Source of the DNA: Gordius sp. MW1
Lineage: Eukaryota > Nematomorpha > Gordioida > Gordea > Gordiidae
DNA length: 64,000 bases
Direction: 5' to 3'
Assembly: GCA_964036665.1 (NCBI GenBank)
Contig: OZ038530.1
Span: 14,293,001-14,357,000 of the forward strand
The notes beneath the pieces are model-generated. The model made no database searches and was not told the origin of the DNA. It saw only the letters and a list, made by a program, of their open reading frames with translations. Of the stretch, positions 35,901 through 44,787 are shown piece by piece (position 1 is the first letter of the stretch; each line of letters opens with the position of its first letter). Made by a program: the position numbers and the translations under genes.

Positions 35901-38562
35901 AGTGCATATTAACTTATTATAAAGCATTTAATCTAAACCATGAAAGAAAATATATATACAGCAATAAAAACGTTAATCTTCATATAATATATGCTTAATA
36001 TAAGTTTTGCAACGTTATAAAGCGTTTAGAACATGAATAAATATAAAATTAATTAGTTATAATCATGTTTTGCAAATTTGAACTACATTTTGATTGGTTG
36101 TAGATCCTTTGAGCGATAGGCCAGTTGAGAAAATGCGCATTTATTCAAAATATTCCCAAATTCATACAAACAAATTTTCCCCTAGTTCATCAAAAAATGT
36201 TTTTTCAATCTCGCTTAATAATAACAGGCATTTTGCCCACCTACAATCAAAATACGCCCTTGCAAAAAATAATTTAAAACCATTTATGGCGTGAGTTATG
36301 ATATAGAATTTAAAATGCCTATCAATTCAATATAGAATTCTGCATCGATGATCAAAAGCTTATCCCGCGGCACTCAATTTTAATTTATAAATTAAAATTT
36401 ACAACTTTAATTTGGATGAAATGGATAGAAAATGTACTATTCTTTATTTAAAAAATACAAAAGTAGAAAAAATGTTACAGGGCCCTCCCCATTCAAAAGT
36501 TGATCGCAATTTTTATAAAAAAATATAGGTTTATGATCAAGCATAGTGGTAATATGATCTTTTTAATGAAATTTAAAACGACAAGAGATCAATAATTTTA
36601 TTCCTAGCCTAGGCCCGTGCAGATCTTTCTAATAAATCATATCAAAACGAAAGAAGGTAAAGCCCGCAAAACCGCTTTTCATGATCCAGCGCATTGTTTT
36701 AAATCAACTAATTTTTAGAGTCTAATCACAAAAATTTAAAGTCACAATTCTTCATTGAACAGTTAAAGGGATAAAATCTTTATTGAATTATTATATTGTT
36801 TTAAAGTTTTAATAGTATATATGTAAGTATTTAAAAGAATTGAAATATAATTTAATGATTCTAAATTATTCACAGGGGTGGTGAAGATGATGTTTGAAAA
36901 ATATGAACCCCATACGTTCATTCTATTTCTATCAATAGAGTTAAGTTAAGTTAATAAAATTATTTTTGAACTGTTTATTGATTAAGGACTTGATTTTGAC
37001 TGTGCTAAGGCCTTGGGTGAGTAGGCCAACCAAGGCCCAAATATTTTACAAATTTTTGTCTCAACCCAAAATCCCAAGCAGTGTTCTAGAGGTGTGTTAA
37101 AAATATAGATATAATAACTATGAGATTTACTTGGGCTAGCCTCTTGATCAATAAATTGTAGGGGTTCTTTGTGAGCAAATACTGCAGAAGGCTAAGGACG
37201 TAGAGATATGTATGCTCTCCATGGCATACTAATTTCTGAGAATTTTTGTAAGGCATAAGTTACAACAAACCATTTAGTATAATAAATACTAAATAAAATT
37301 TCTTAACAACTTATGAAAGTATATAACTTTATTTAATAGATACATTAAGAATAAATCAAAGTTATAAGGTTTCAAATTTCATATCTTTAAAGTTGTCTTA
37401 GGGCTTCATCTGCCTTAGTTAATAAGTTTTTCAAAAATTTAAAAATTCCATGATCAAAGAGCTTTCAGGCTAAAATTTCAAGTTTTAAAAGGTGTGTCCT
37501 AAATTAATTCTTTTTTATCATTAAAATTTAAATGGCAGATGCAAGTGTTTAATGGTTAATCATACCTGAAAATCTTCAATTTTCTTAAATATAGTGGTCT
37601 CATCTGAATCTATAATATTTGAGATCATAGTTTTGATGACCTTTGAAAATATTTCAATTTGTTGAGAAGCAGTTGATACACTTGTGATCTCATTTTGAAA
37701 TCCTGCATCAGAAATGAGCTATAAATTTATATAAATATAGAATTAGATTAATTGTTTAAACAAGGATATTAAAATTTCCAAGTAAAAATAAAAGTTGAAG
37801 AATTATATAAATTGGGCCTAACCTTTATAGCAAAATTCAAAAATAAACAATCTGAATACTGTTCAGCCAATTTATAGATAAGTGAACGCCAAGTGGGGTG
37901 TCCAATCATTTCAGGCAACCATGAGGGGATTCCACCATCTGCTTGGGTAAAAATTTTATCTGCCTTCCTAGGATCAAATTTTTTTATTATCATATCTTTG
38001 AGATGATCCTCAACAACTGTTTGTACTTCCTTAACATCCATTCCTTAATATAATACATATCATTAATATGCTAATAAAATAATTGATCTAAAATATTAAT
38101 TTAAGCTAAATAAATAAAAATAGGTATGCAAGTATTTACATATATTTAATTGCTTGATACCTACATAATACCTTAAAATGTCAAATTCTAATTTAAAACT
38201 TTATGCTGACCTGAAAATATAAGCCATTCTGCCAATATGTTAGACATTTGTGCCGTGGCACAATAATTATCTGAGAGCAACTGTATAACGTTTTCAGGCT
38301 CACCTCCTGCTTGAAAATATCTGCAGATAATGAATACTTAATTAGGAAAATCTTATAAACCTTTTCAGAGAATTAAAAATTTTAGGTTCCATAATAAAAT
38401 CTTTGGATGAAAAATCCTTAATGCAATCTTCCTTAATAGATTCATTGTCATTTCCAAAGTCATAATCAATTACCCCATTCTTAAAATTTATAGTAGTGTA
38501 AGCTTATAAACTTCATAATCTATTTCTTCGTCACTTTCGTCTGCGTTATTTACCGCCTCCAT
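29960..38562 (-). CDS. NELFCD: Negative elongation factor C/D (NELF-C/D, TH1) subunit
   Basis: Thirteen coding exons read right to left with fully compatible phases: 38562-38512 (ATG), 38479-38361, 38320-38211, 38043-37823, 37718-37566, 37235-37131, 35787-35641, 32883-32817, 32503-32403, 32106-31940, 30934-30721, 30516-30376, 30097-29960 (TAA). The product is 577 residues, close to the usual 580-590. It starts with a short acidic stretch ([10 protein letters not shown]). Conserved landmarks in order are [98 protein letters not shown] and [20 protein letters not shown] is the scaffold subunit joining NELF-A and NELF-B in the complex that pauses RNA polymerase II in the nucleus. The first intron is only 32 nt. 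Introns host a SINE with a nested MITE, a 2.1 kb repetitive element and another MITE. An AATAAA overlaps the stop codon. Confidence 0.95.
30979..31371 (+). mobile_element. tRNA-derived SINE, copy 1 (interrupted by a MITE)
   Basis: A tRNA-like head (30979-31055) has an A box (GTGGCGTAGTGGG), a B box (AGTTCGATCCC) and a terminal GGCAC. A body with TCGTCAACACGGCTGTCAGG follows, continuing after the inserted MITE as GCCTGGATAGCCGAGCATC to GACAAACAGCTATGGG. A second copy with the same head and tail lies at 41090-41187 plus 47758-47818, which identifies the unit as mobile. Pol III transcription from the internal boxes is expected by analogy. It sits in a NELFCD intron, antisense to that gene. Confidence 0.8.
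31102..31285. mobile_element. MITE family A, copy 4, inside SINE copy 1
   Basis: AGTATTGTAAAAACGGC at the left and GTTTTTACAACACTA at the right. The insertion splits a SINE whose two halves are otherwise contiguous, with CTGTCAGG repeated on both sides (31094-31101 and 31286-31293). That gives a clean 8-bp target duplication for the family and points to a hAT transposase. Confidence 0.9.
33361..33431 (-). other. tRNA-like segment inside element H1
   Basis: On the minus strand the segment reads GCCAACATGGTATAGTGG (A-box-like), then CTTGTGAACTGG (possible anticodon loop) and GGTTTCAAGTC (B-box-like). The acceptor stem pairs only partly, so it is more likely a tRNA-derived relic than a functional tRNA gene. 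Confidence 0.45.
34148..34825. repeat. Tandem array of about 110-bp units in element H1
   Basis: Six units start near 34148, 34255, 34363, 34470, 34578 and 34703, each with TTGGCCAATGGTCATTTTTT, CATTGGTCAGCAGCCAG and an A-rich tail. The first four share GGACACGGTAAAAGTGG; the last two carry CGGACGGCCAAAAAG instead. The 99-residue open frame across it simply follows the repeat. Confidence 0.85.
35314..35515. mobile_element. MITE family A, copy 5
   Basis: AGTGTTGTAAAAAGGGC at the left, CCGTTTTTAAGACACTA at the right, with the typical TTGATCGACCTTTG arms. The flanks TACCACAT and CACCACCT are partly matching. Lies in the NELFCD intron between exons 7 and 8. Confidence 0.8.
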
Positions 38563-39145
38563 ATGACATACGTGAATAGTCAAAACATCACAGAATCCAG
38601 GTACATATTCCTAAACTCCTATATAAACATTATTAGTCTATGTATATAAAATTAGATTTAATATCGCAACAAAATTTTGGCGACTAGACAATTTTCTTTG
38701 CCAAATTCTGTCCAAATCACAAATAAACTTGGCAAAGATTAGAAACCCTTTAAGTCAAGTCTAGTATGATATGCTATGTTAAAAAAATGAACTACACAAC
38801 CTATTAGCAAAGACATAAATAACAATTTTTGGAATAACACTGAATTGGCAATAGTAGCTGTATTACGTAGACATTTATAGTCAGATAACGTTATATATTG
38901 CTTATTTGTTCAGTAGTCTATTATAACATAAAGTACTCTTATTTTGTAATAGAAACCTAGTTATTTGTGTAAATTTCACATATTTTAAACACCCATACAT
39001 TTATACTTATCACATAAAGTTAAAAAGAAATTGCTATATAGATGTTAAGCAAAGATGAAAACATTAAGTTTTTTAGACAGGAATGCAGCGGGGTTATTAA
39101 AGCGTCAAATAACAATATTGCATTGACTAATCGTTAATTTGAGTA

Positions 39146-39312
39146 GTGTGGTCAGGTGCCCTATCAACTCGCCGAATACCATCTCGCCTAATTTAATGTC
39201 CCCCGTTTAAAAAAGATCCCCTAATTTAAAATCGTCCCCCAGGGGACCAATTTTAACCGGGGGACATTAAATTCGGCAAGATAGTTTTCGGCCAGTTGGG
39301 GCCACCGTGTGG
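39146..39312. mobile_element. Palindromic MITE-like element
   Basis: Inverted ends share GGTG-CCC..AACT.GCCGAA. The inner arms TTTAATGTCCCCCG and CGGGGGACATTAAAT are complementary around a central CCCCCAGGGG. No target duplication is obvious, so the superfamily is unknown. Confidence 0.5.
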
Positions 39313-39357
39313 TCAAATTCATAACCTATTATAAGTTATAATAGGTTATGAATTTGA
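39313..39357. repeat. Perfect 45-bp palindrome
   Basis: Two 22-base arms are exact reverse complements around a single central G (39335). The sequence is AT-rich, with AACCTATTATAA in one arm. It abuts the preceding MITE-like element and could be part of it, or could form a cruciform on its own. Confidence 0.8.
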
Positions 39358-40324
39358 AACCTTTTAATAAAGCTTTCCCATTAGTTTTTAATAATCTGAC
39401 TTTAGAAATCTTATACCGGTTTTTATGCAGACAATGTTATTGTGAAATATAGTGGGTGTTAAATTCAAAGGTAATGAATCTCGAAATTTATAACATTTGA
39501 CTTAAAGCTATTTTCAGTATGAACTTATTATATTACGTATTTAATAGGGTATTTTAAGTAAAACGATGATGCATATTGGTATTAATTAATAAATAGTGAA
39601 TGACAAATGAGGTTTTAAAAATATAAAAAAAACATGCATCTACAATAAAATAATTATATATACAATAAAAAAAAATATTTAAAAATATTCATTTTTTAGG
39701 CTTGTTACTAACTAAAAGGACCCTCTGGCTGAAAGCCTGCATAGTTATATTTACAAAAGTTTTTGCAAAACAGGAAAATAAATTTTAATGTCATATTTGT
39801 TAGGCTTGTTTAAAATATATATTGCCTTTAGGTCTAATAGAAGCAATCATCAGCTAATTACAAAAACTACTAACCACAAAAGTTTAAATAACTTCTAAAA
39901 CAACAATAATTATTTCAAATGTTACAAACCTGCTTAAATTAATTTTAAAAAATTGAAAAAGATAAAAAAAAATTTCTTTGGAATGGAACTCTAACGCTTA
40001 TGTCTCCAAAATTTATTATGCTAAATATAAATTATTAGCCGTCAAAAAATGAATTTAGCATTTTAATAACATTATATCAATATTTCTGTTATATTAAATG
40101 AATTTATTTAAATGGAACATTGTGTGCATTATTCGTCGAGAAAAAATGTATGCAATATTAACTCTTCAATTAGTACAAAAATATTTCTAATTTTATTCTA
40201 TAAAACGACTTTAAAGGTATTAAATGCCCCTTAAGAATTAATAAATATTAACTATAATTTCGGTATCTTATTTAATCATAGAAATTATGCATTATTCGCA
40301 CTCACACGTTAGTGATTAGTTATA

Positions 40325-40485
40325 TTATATGCAGAGTTCAGACATAAATATATTTTGGGCTTTCAAGGTTACAACATGTACAGTGAAGTTTGGTTTCTTC
40401 ATATCAAACCAAAGATATTTGTGCTTTTCTAAAAATGACTCAGGCGTCTGCTCCTTAAAGAGCAACTTGGGTTGCTGATGGAATG
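40325..40485 (-). CDS. Candidate terminal exon of an unidentified gene
   Basis: After an acceptor-like TTTAATAG, an open frame of 52 codons runs to TAA. It contains QPKLLFKEQTPESFLEKHKY and WFDMKKPNFTVHVVTLKAQN, whose composition is much more protein-like than the surrounding AT-rich sequence. A short stretch reading ETLAFIKKS on the same strand near 40600 may be a preceding exon. I do not recognise the family. It could be a real gene on the minus strand upstream of NELFCD or a relic. Confidence 0.35.
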
Positions 40486-41089
40486 CTATTAAACAACAGA
40501 ATAATTTAATAGTGTAATAAATATTAATATGGATTTAATTCAAAGCATGCAATTATGAAGGTACAATGGTACACGACTTTTTAATAAAGGCCAGAGTCTC
40601 TAAAAACATTCTCATTATTAATCAAAATAAAATGGTCATTTAACAAAAATAACATTTTTTTTCAAATAACACTTGCTCATAATTATATTAGGTTATAGAA
40701 AATTAATATTTAAAACAACGTTTAAGATAATTTAAACTATTTATTAGTATATAAAGTATACAAACCTGGATTTTCAGTTATAATTAAGAATAAATTTTTT
40801 AATCTCGAAAGGAAATTTTATTCTTCCAAATAAATCGCATCTCGATATAATGAAAAGAATCCTAGATCACCGCTAGATATTATATTTTATTCAAAATAGT
40901 TCAAGGACGCTATATTAAAGGGTATTATGGTAACTTCGGATAGCAGCTTGTAAAATACAAATTAGGGGGGGGGGGGGTATTCTGTTAGATACCCAATATG
41001 CAGAGTATACTGCCTATCCATCATTTTTCTATACAAATTTAATCATTTTGAATTTTCTATAATTAAGAAAGTAAAGTAAGAGGCGTGGA

Positions 41090-41187
41090 GCAAAGTTGAC
41101 ATAGGCTTTGCCTTTGAACAAGAGCTCGCGGGTTCAAATCCCGCTTTCGGCACTTTAAATATATCACATCGTCAACACGGCTGTCAG
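41090..41187 (+). mobile_element. tRNA-derived SINE, copy 2, 5' part
   Basis: The same tRNA-like head as copy 1 (AACAAGAGCTCGCGGGTTCAA region with B box GGTTCAAATCC and GGCAC), then TCACATCGTCAACACGGC to GGCTGTCAG, where the retroelement pair begins. The 3' part resumes at 47758. Confidence 0.8.
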
Positions 41188-41302
41188 AGATATCTCCCCC
41201 TCTACCGTTTGTTTTATTTTATATTCTCACTCACAAATATTTCATGTATAACGCGCGCGTATTATAAAACATATATGTATACTGTGAATAATGATCGAAA
41301 AT

Positions 41303-41492
41303 TAAGGGTTATTACTTAAACTGGCGCAAAAACAGTAGGCAAGCAAGAAACAAGATAAATTCGATATTTACAGGTGCCGAATTATACTGTGTTTCTTAGA
41401 CTAAGTAAGGGTCTTTTGCACCTGTAAATATCGAATTTATCTTGTTTCTTGCTTGCCTACTGTTTTTGCGCCAGTTTAAGTAATAACCCTTA
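41303..41492. repeat. Terminal hairpin of retroelement copy 1
   Basis: Two about 75-bp arms, from TAAGGGTTATTACTTAAAC to TTTACAGGTGC and its reverse complement, surround a spacer of about 41 bp. A transcript through it would fold into a long stem. The same arm occurs singly, next to the spacer, at the other three ends of the two copies. Confidence 0.9.
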
Positions 41493-41603
41493 ATTTTTGT
41501 GCGGAACTATTATTAACTACATCAGGAATTCCCCCCTGCTTCTACCTTGTCCAATTCCTCTTCTTTCCCCCCTTTTATATCCCCACCCCGCTTCTCTTGC
41601 CTT

Positions 41604-42518
41604 ATGCCAAGAGGAAGGAAAGAGATCACGATGACTACTCTTACCTACATCACCCCTGGTACCTCCTCCGTGTCAACAGTCCAAACCATTATCCCTATGA
41701 CGGACATGTTTTCGCAGACGTCGTTCCTGAATAACTACGTACCGCCTGGGCAAGCAGAAAAAGTCCTCACAGAATCTGAGGTGGTCACGGAGGCAATCAT
41801 CTCACCCCTAAAGACGCCAGAGAAGGAGTCAATGCCGTCGGCGTACCAGCTACACTCATTGATTGCCGGATGGGCTTCGAAGATGAACCGCATGGAAGCA
41901 TTGCTTGAATCACGCCTACCCGGACCCGCGAGCAAAGAAACAAGACCCTTCGCAAGCGGAGCGCAAGCCACATCATCCCATGTCTACGAGTCCGCCGAGG
42001 ATCTCGCGCATTGGGGGCCATCGCAACCAGCGAAGATGCATATGTTAACAGATGCAGAACTCAAAAGGATCATTGACATCGAAAAAGCTAAGTGTTCCCC
42101 CACGATGGAACCTACCAACGTCGAACTTCTCAAGAAAAGGCTAAAAGCCCTTAAAGAAGCGTGCGACAAGAATCCATCCATCCCGCCATACCAACGGCAT
42201 GAAGCCGAGTTCCTGTTATCAATGGGGGAAACGATAGATTGCTTTGAGGACACAATCGACAAGTTCTCGGATAGAGTTAAGACCCTCGCATTGGCTACAT
42301 ACTACGGATGGCAGGCAGTCACTGGAAAATCCAAAGACTGGGCAGAAAGGAATGGATTAGGATCCTACACAGAACCCGTAAATACGTACAGGACTTATAG
42401 AAGGCCTCGAGCAGAGTACACGGAACAATCGAGTTCCTTTCGTTCGACTAGTCGACCTCAAAATCAAAGAAGGGCGCCCCCGGCCAGAAAGAAAGGGGCG
42501 TCAGAGGATAGGACGTAG
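41604..42518 (+). CDS. Gag-like protein of retroelement copy 1
   Basis: 304 residues from the ATG at 41604; the frame is open a further 19 codons upstream. It lies 5' of the polymerase ORF, as a capsid gene would. The middle is helical and charged (DAELKRIIDIEKAK, ELLKKRLKALKEA) and the tail is rich in Arg/Lys (RRPRAEY, RRAPPARKKG), suited to nucleic acid binding. There is no CCHC zinc knuckle and no aspartic protease motif. I assign it as Gag by position, size and basic tail; sequence alone does not tie it to a known capsid family. Confidence 0.65.
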   Translation: MPRGRKEITMTTLTYITPGTSSVSTVQTIIPMTDMFSQTSFLNNYVPPGQAEKVLTESEVVTEAIISPLKTPEKESMPSAYQLHSLIAGWASKMNRMEALLESRLPGPASKETRPFASGAQATSSHVYESAEDLAHWGPSQPAKMHMLTDAELKRIIDIEKAKCSPTMEPTNVELLKKRLKALKEACDKNPSIPPYQRHEAEFLLSMGETIDCFEDTIDKFSDRVKTLALATYYGWQAVTGKSKDWAERNGLGSYTEPVNTYRTYRRPRAEYTEQSSSFRSTSRPQNQRRAPPARKKGASEDRT

Positions 42519-42540
42519 GGAGCGATCCTACGTCCGGAAG

Positions 42541-44340
42541 GTGGCGGCGACCCTCAGCAGCGGTGTATACCCGCTGAGGTCAGTGGGAGACGAACGGATT
42601 CCTGGTTGGCTAACTAACATCACCTCAATAGCCAGGAGTCTCGCCCTAAATACGATCTCCCCTGACAATGGTCCGGAGGTAGAGGAGCCCGATCCGCCCT
42701 TTACCACGTCGCCACCCGCTCCAGCTAATGTGCCGGAACATCTCCAAAATGATTGGACGGTGGTGGGCCCTGACGGCGAGGACCCACCTATCATCAGCGA
42801 ACCTTCCAATATCCCCCTATTTCCCCATGTCCCAAGCGTTAATTTCTCTCACTCCACCTTCATACACCCATTAAACATTGAAACCACGATCCTTAGACCG
42901 CATCATTCGCAATCCTCCTTCACAAACAAAGTGGCACGTCACGGATTCAAGCCACAGTACGATAGAAGAGCAATAGCCACGAATGAAGGGAGGTATTTCG
43001 TCCCAAACCGAGTTCACCCTATTTCCCGAGAGCACAGACCACTAGCATACGAAGTAGTCGACTCCCAAGTGGTTAGAGAATCATCAAGGACAATCCCATC
43101 CTCAATGTACTTTATTCCAAAAAGCGATGGGAGCCCTAGACTGATAGCGGATCTGGGTACAGTATCACGCAACTTCATAAAATACCCCTTCTCCCTCAAA
43201 TCTATCCCGTTGATAGCATCCTCATTAAAGGAAGCCCGATTCGCCACGAAAATCGACATGAAATCCGCCTTTTTCTCTATTCCCCTAGACCCAGCAATCA
43301 GCCACCTGTTCGGTTTCAAGATAGGGAGACGAAAATTCTGTTACAACGTCCTGCCTATGGGAGCAAGCTTCTCCCCCTTTGTACTACAGCAGATAATGCT
43401 GGACCTGTGCGCCAAATCAGTCACGACTTGTAGGTACAATGTATACCTCGACGATGTATTGATCTATGGGCCCACTTACGAAATCGTTAAAGCCAACACC
43501 AAAGCTTTCCAAAAACTGTGCTCAAAGTGGAATCTCTCGATTAATCCCCGAAAATCAATCCTTGCACCCGTACAAGAACTGTCATACCTGGGCATCGATA
43601 TCAACTTGATACGCCACACCCTCAATATCAACGACAAATTCTTCGAAAAAATTGATGCGGCAGCCAGAATTATGTCCCACTTCACGACAACAAACACAAA
43701 ACCTCACCCCCTAGTAACACAGATATGCCTGGGGATCCTCACGCACTACATATACATGGTGACAGGCTGGTCTAAATATATGTCCCCTTGGTATAACTTA
43801 TTCCTAAGCGACAACCCAGTCCCGTTTAATACCAGATGGATGACAATCAAGCTAATGGAATTGCGGGAGGCCCTCACGTTCCCATTACCGATGCAACTAA
43901 ATTTTTCCCACGTAGTTTCGGCAGATGCCTCGACAAAGTACCTGGGCATATCGTTTCGGGGGCACAACATGTCAATTTCCAAGGCAGATGCGATGGGAGC
44001 GTTCAGATGTCACTCTTTCATACCTACCATTAATCTGCTGGAGATGTTGGCAGTCCCCTTGGCACTGTTACGTGTGGAGTCCGAATACCCAAACATTAAA
44101 CCAAAAATATGCACCGACTCCAAGACCGCTTTTTATATACTAAAGAAAGGTTCAGCCCATGCACCCCATCTAGAGGAAGCCCTATCCAAGATAATTCATG
44201 TCATCGGAGGGGAAAGAATGCTTACCATCAAGCAGGGTTTAGAATGGGTACCAACGAATGCAAACCCAGCCGATACTCCATCACGAATATGGATGCCAGC
44301 TCCAGAACACTGGGAAAGGATCCGTGGGCTCATGCTTTGA
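42541..44340 (+). CDS. Reverse transcriptase-RNase H polyprotein of retroelement copy 1
   Basis: 599 codons from GTG at 42541 to TGA. The frame is open back to 42382, overlapping gag by about 137 nt in the +1 frame, and has no ATG near its start, so expression by frameshift or reinitiation is likely. Residues 1-180 are a Pro-rich region without protease motif. The RT shows motif A IDMKSAFF (D239), motif B PMGASFSPF (272-280) and motif C YLDD (302-305). RNase H has D462, E501, D526 and D578 within NPADTPSR. The ORF ends soon after, leaving no room for integrase. RT type is uncertain: DIRS, BEL-Pao and hepadnavirus-like lineages all share parts of this pattern. Confidence 0.9.
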   Translation: MAATLSSGVYPLRSVGDERIPGWLTNITSIARSLALNTISPDNGPEVEEPDPPFTTSPPAPANVPEHLQNDWTVVGPDGEDPPIISEPSNIPLFPHVPSVNFSHSTFIHPLNIETTILRPHHSQSSFTNKVARHGFKPQYDRRAIATNEGRYFVPNRVHPISREHRPLAYEVVDSQVVRESSRTIPSSMYFIPKSDGSPRLIADLGTVSRNFIKYPFSLKSIPLIASSLKEARFATKIDMKSAFFSIPLDPAISHLFGFKIGRRKFCYNVLPMGASFSPFVLQQIMLDLCAKSVTTCRYNVYLDDVLIYGPTYEIVKANTKAFQKLCSKWNLSINPRKSILAPVQELSYLGIDINLIRHTLNINDKFFEKIDAAARIMSHFTTTNTKPHPLVTQICLGILTHYIYMVTGWSKYMSPWYNLFLSDNPVPFNTRWMTIKLMELREALTFPLPMQLNFSHVVSADASTKYLGISFRGHNMSISKADAMGAFRCHSFIPTINLLEMLAVPLALLRVESEYPNIKPKICTDSKTAFYILKKGSAHAPHLEEALSKIIHVIGGERMLTIKQGLEWVPTNANPADTPSRIWMPAPEHWERIRGLML

Positions 44341-44787
44341 TCGAAATTTAAGGGCATACCCCAGAACTTCAACCGGTATGCCCTGGGCAAAAGACCCTTA
44401 CTTAGTCTAAGAAACACAGTATAATTCGGCACCTGTAAATATCGAATTTATCTTGTTTCTTGCTTGCCTACTGTTTTTGCGCCAGTTTAAGTAATAACCC
44501 TTAATTTTCGATCATTATTCACAGTATACATATATGTTTTATAATACGCGCGCGTTATACATGAAATATTTGTGAGTGAGAATATAAAATAAAACAAACG
44601 GTAGAGGGGGAGATATCTCTCCCCTTAGGGTTATTACTTAAACTGGCGCAAAAACAGTAGGCAAGCAAGAAACAAGATAAATTCGATATTTACAGGTGCC
44701 GAATTATACTGTGTTTCTTAGACTAAGTAAGGGTCTTTTGCCCAGGGCATACCGGTTGAAGTTCTGGGGTATGCCCTTAAATTTCGA

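Larger units (their letters stand above)
38563..40324. other. Upstream region of NELFCD
   Basis: AT-rich sequence upstream of the NELFCD start codon, expected to hold its promoter and 5' UTR. A MITE-like element and a perfect palindrome near 39.2-39.4 kb are listed separately; otherwise I recognise nothing. Confidence 0.45.
41187..44620 (+). mobile_element. Integrase-less retroelement, copy 1 (plus orientation)
   Basis: A 3.4 kb unit with a gag-like ORF (41604-42518) and a pol ORF (42541-44340). Left terminal blocks, in order, are U (about 115 bp, 41187-41302), H (about 75 bp, 41303-41377), S (about 41 bp) and H inverted (41418-41492). The right end (44388-44620) is S, H and U all inverted, so the outer 230 bp of each side form terminal inverted repeats. 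No integrase, tyrosine recombinase, endonuclease or protease domain is present between the ends. The left boundary falls within SINE copy 2. DIRS-type elements share the mix of inverted ends and internal complementary block, but they encode a tyrosine recombinase. Confidence 0.85.

Noticed and set aside
37380-37500. Possible extra NELFCD exon on the minus strand
   Set aside because: The frame ends in TAA without a donor, and exons 37718-37566 and 37235-37131 already join in phase to match the family.
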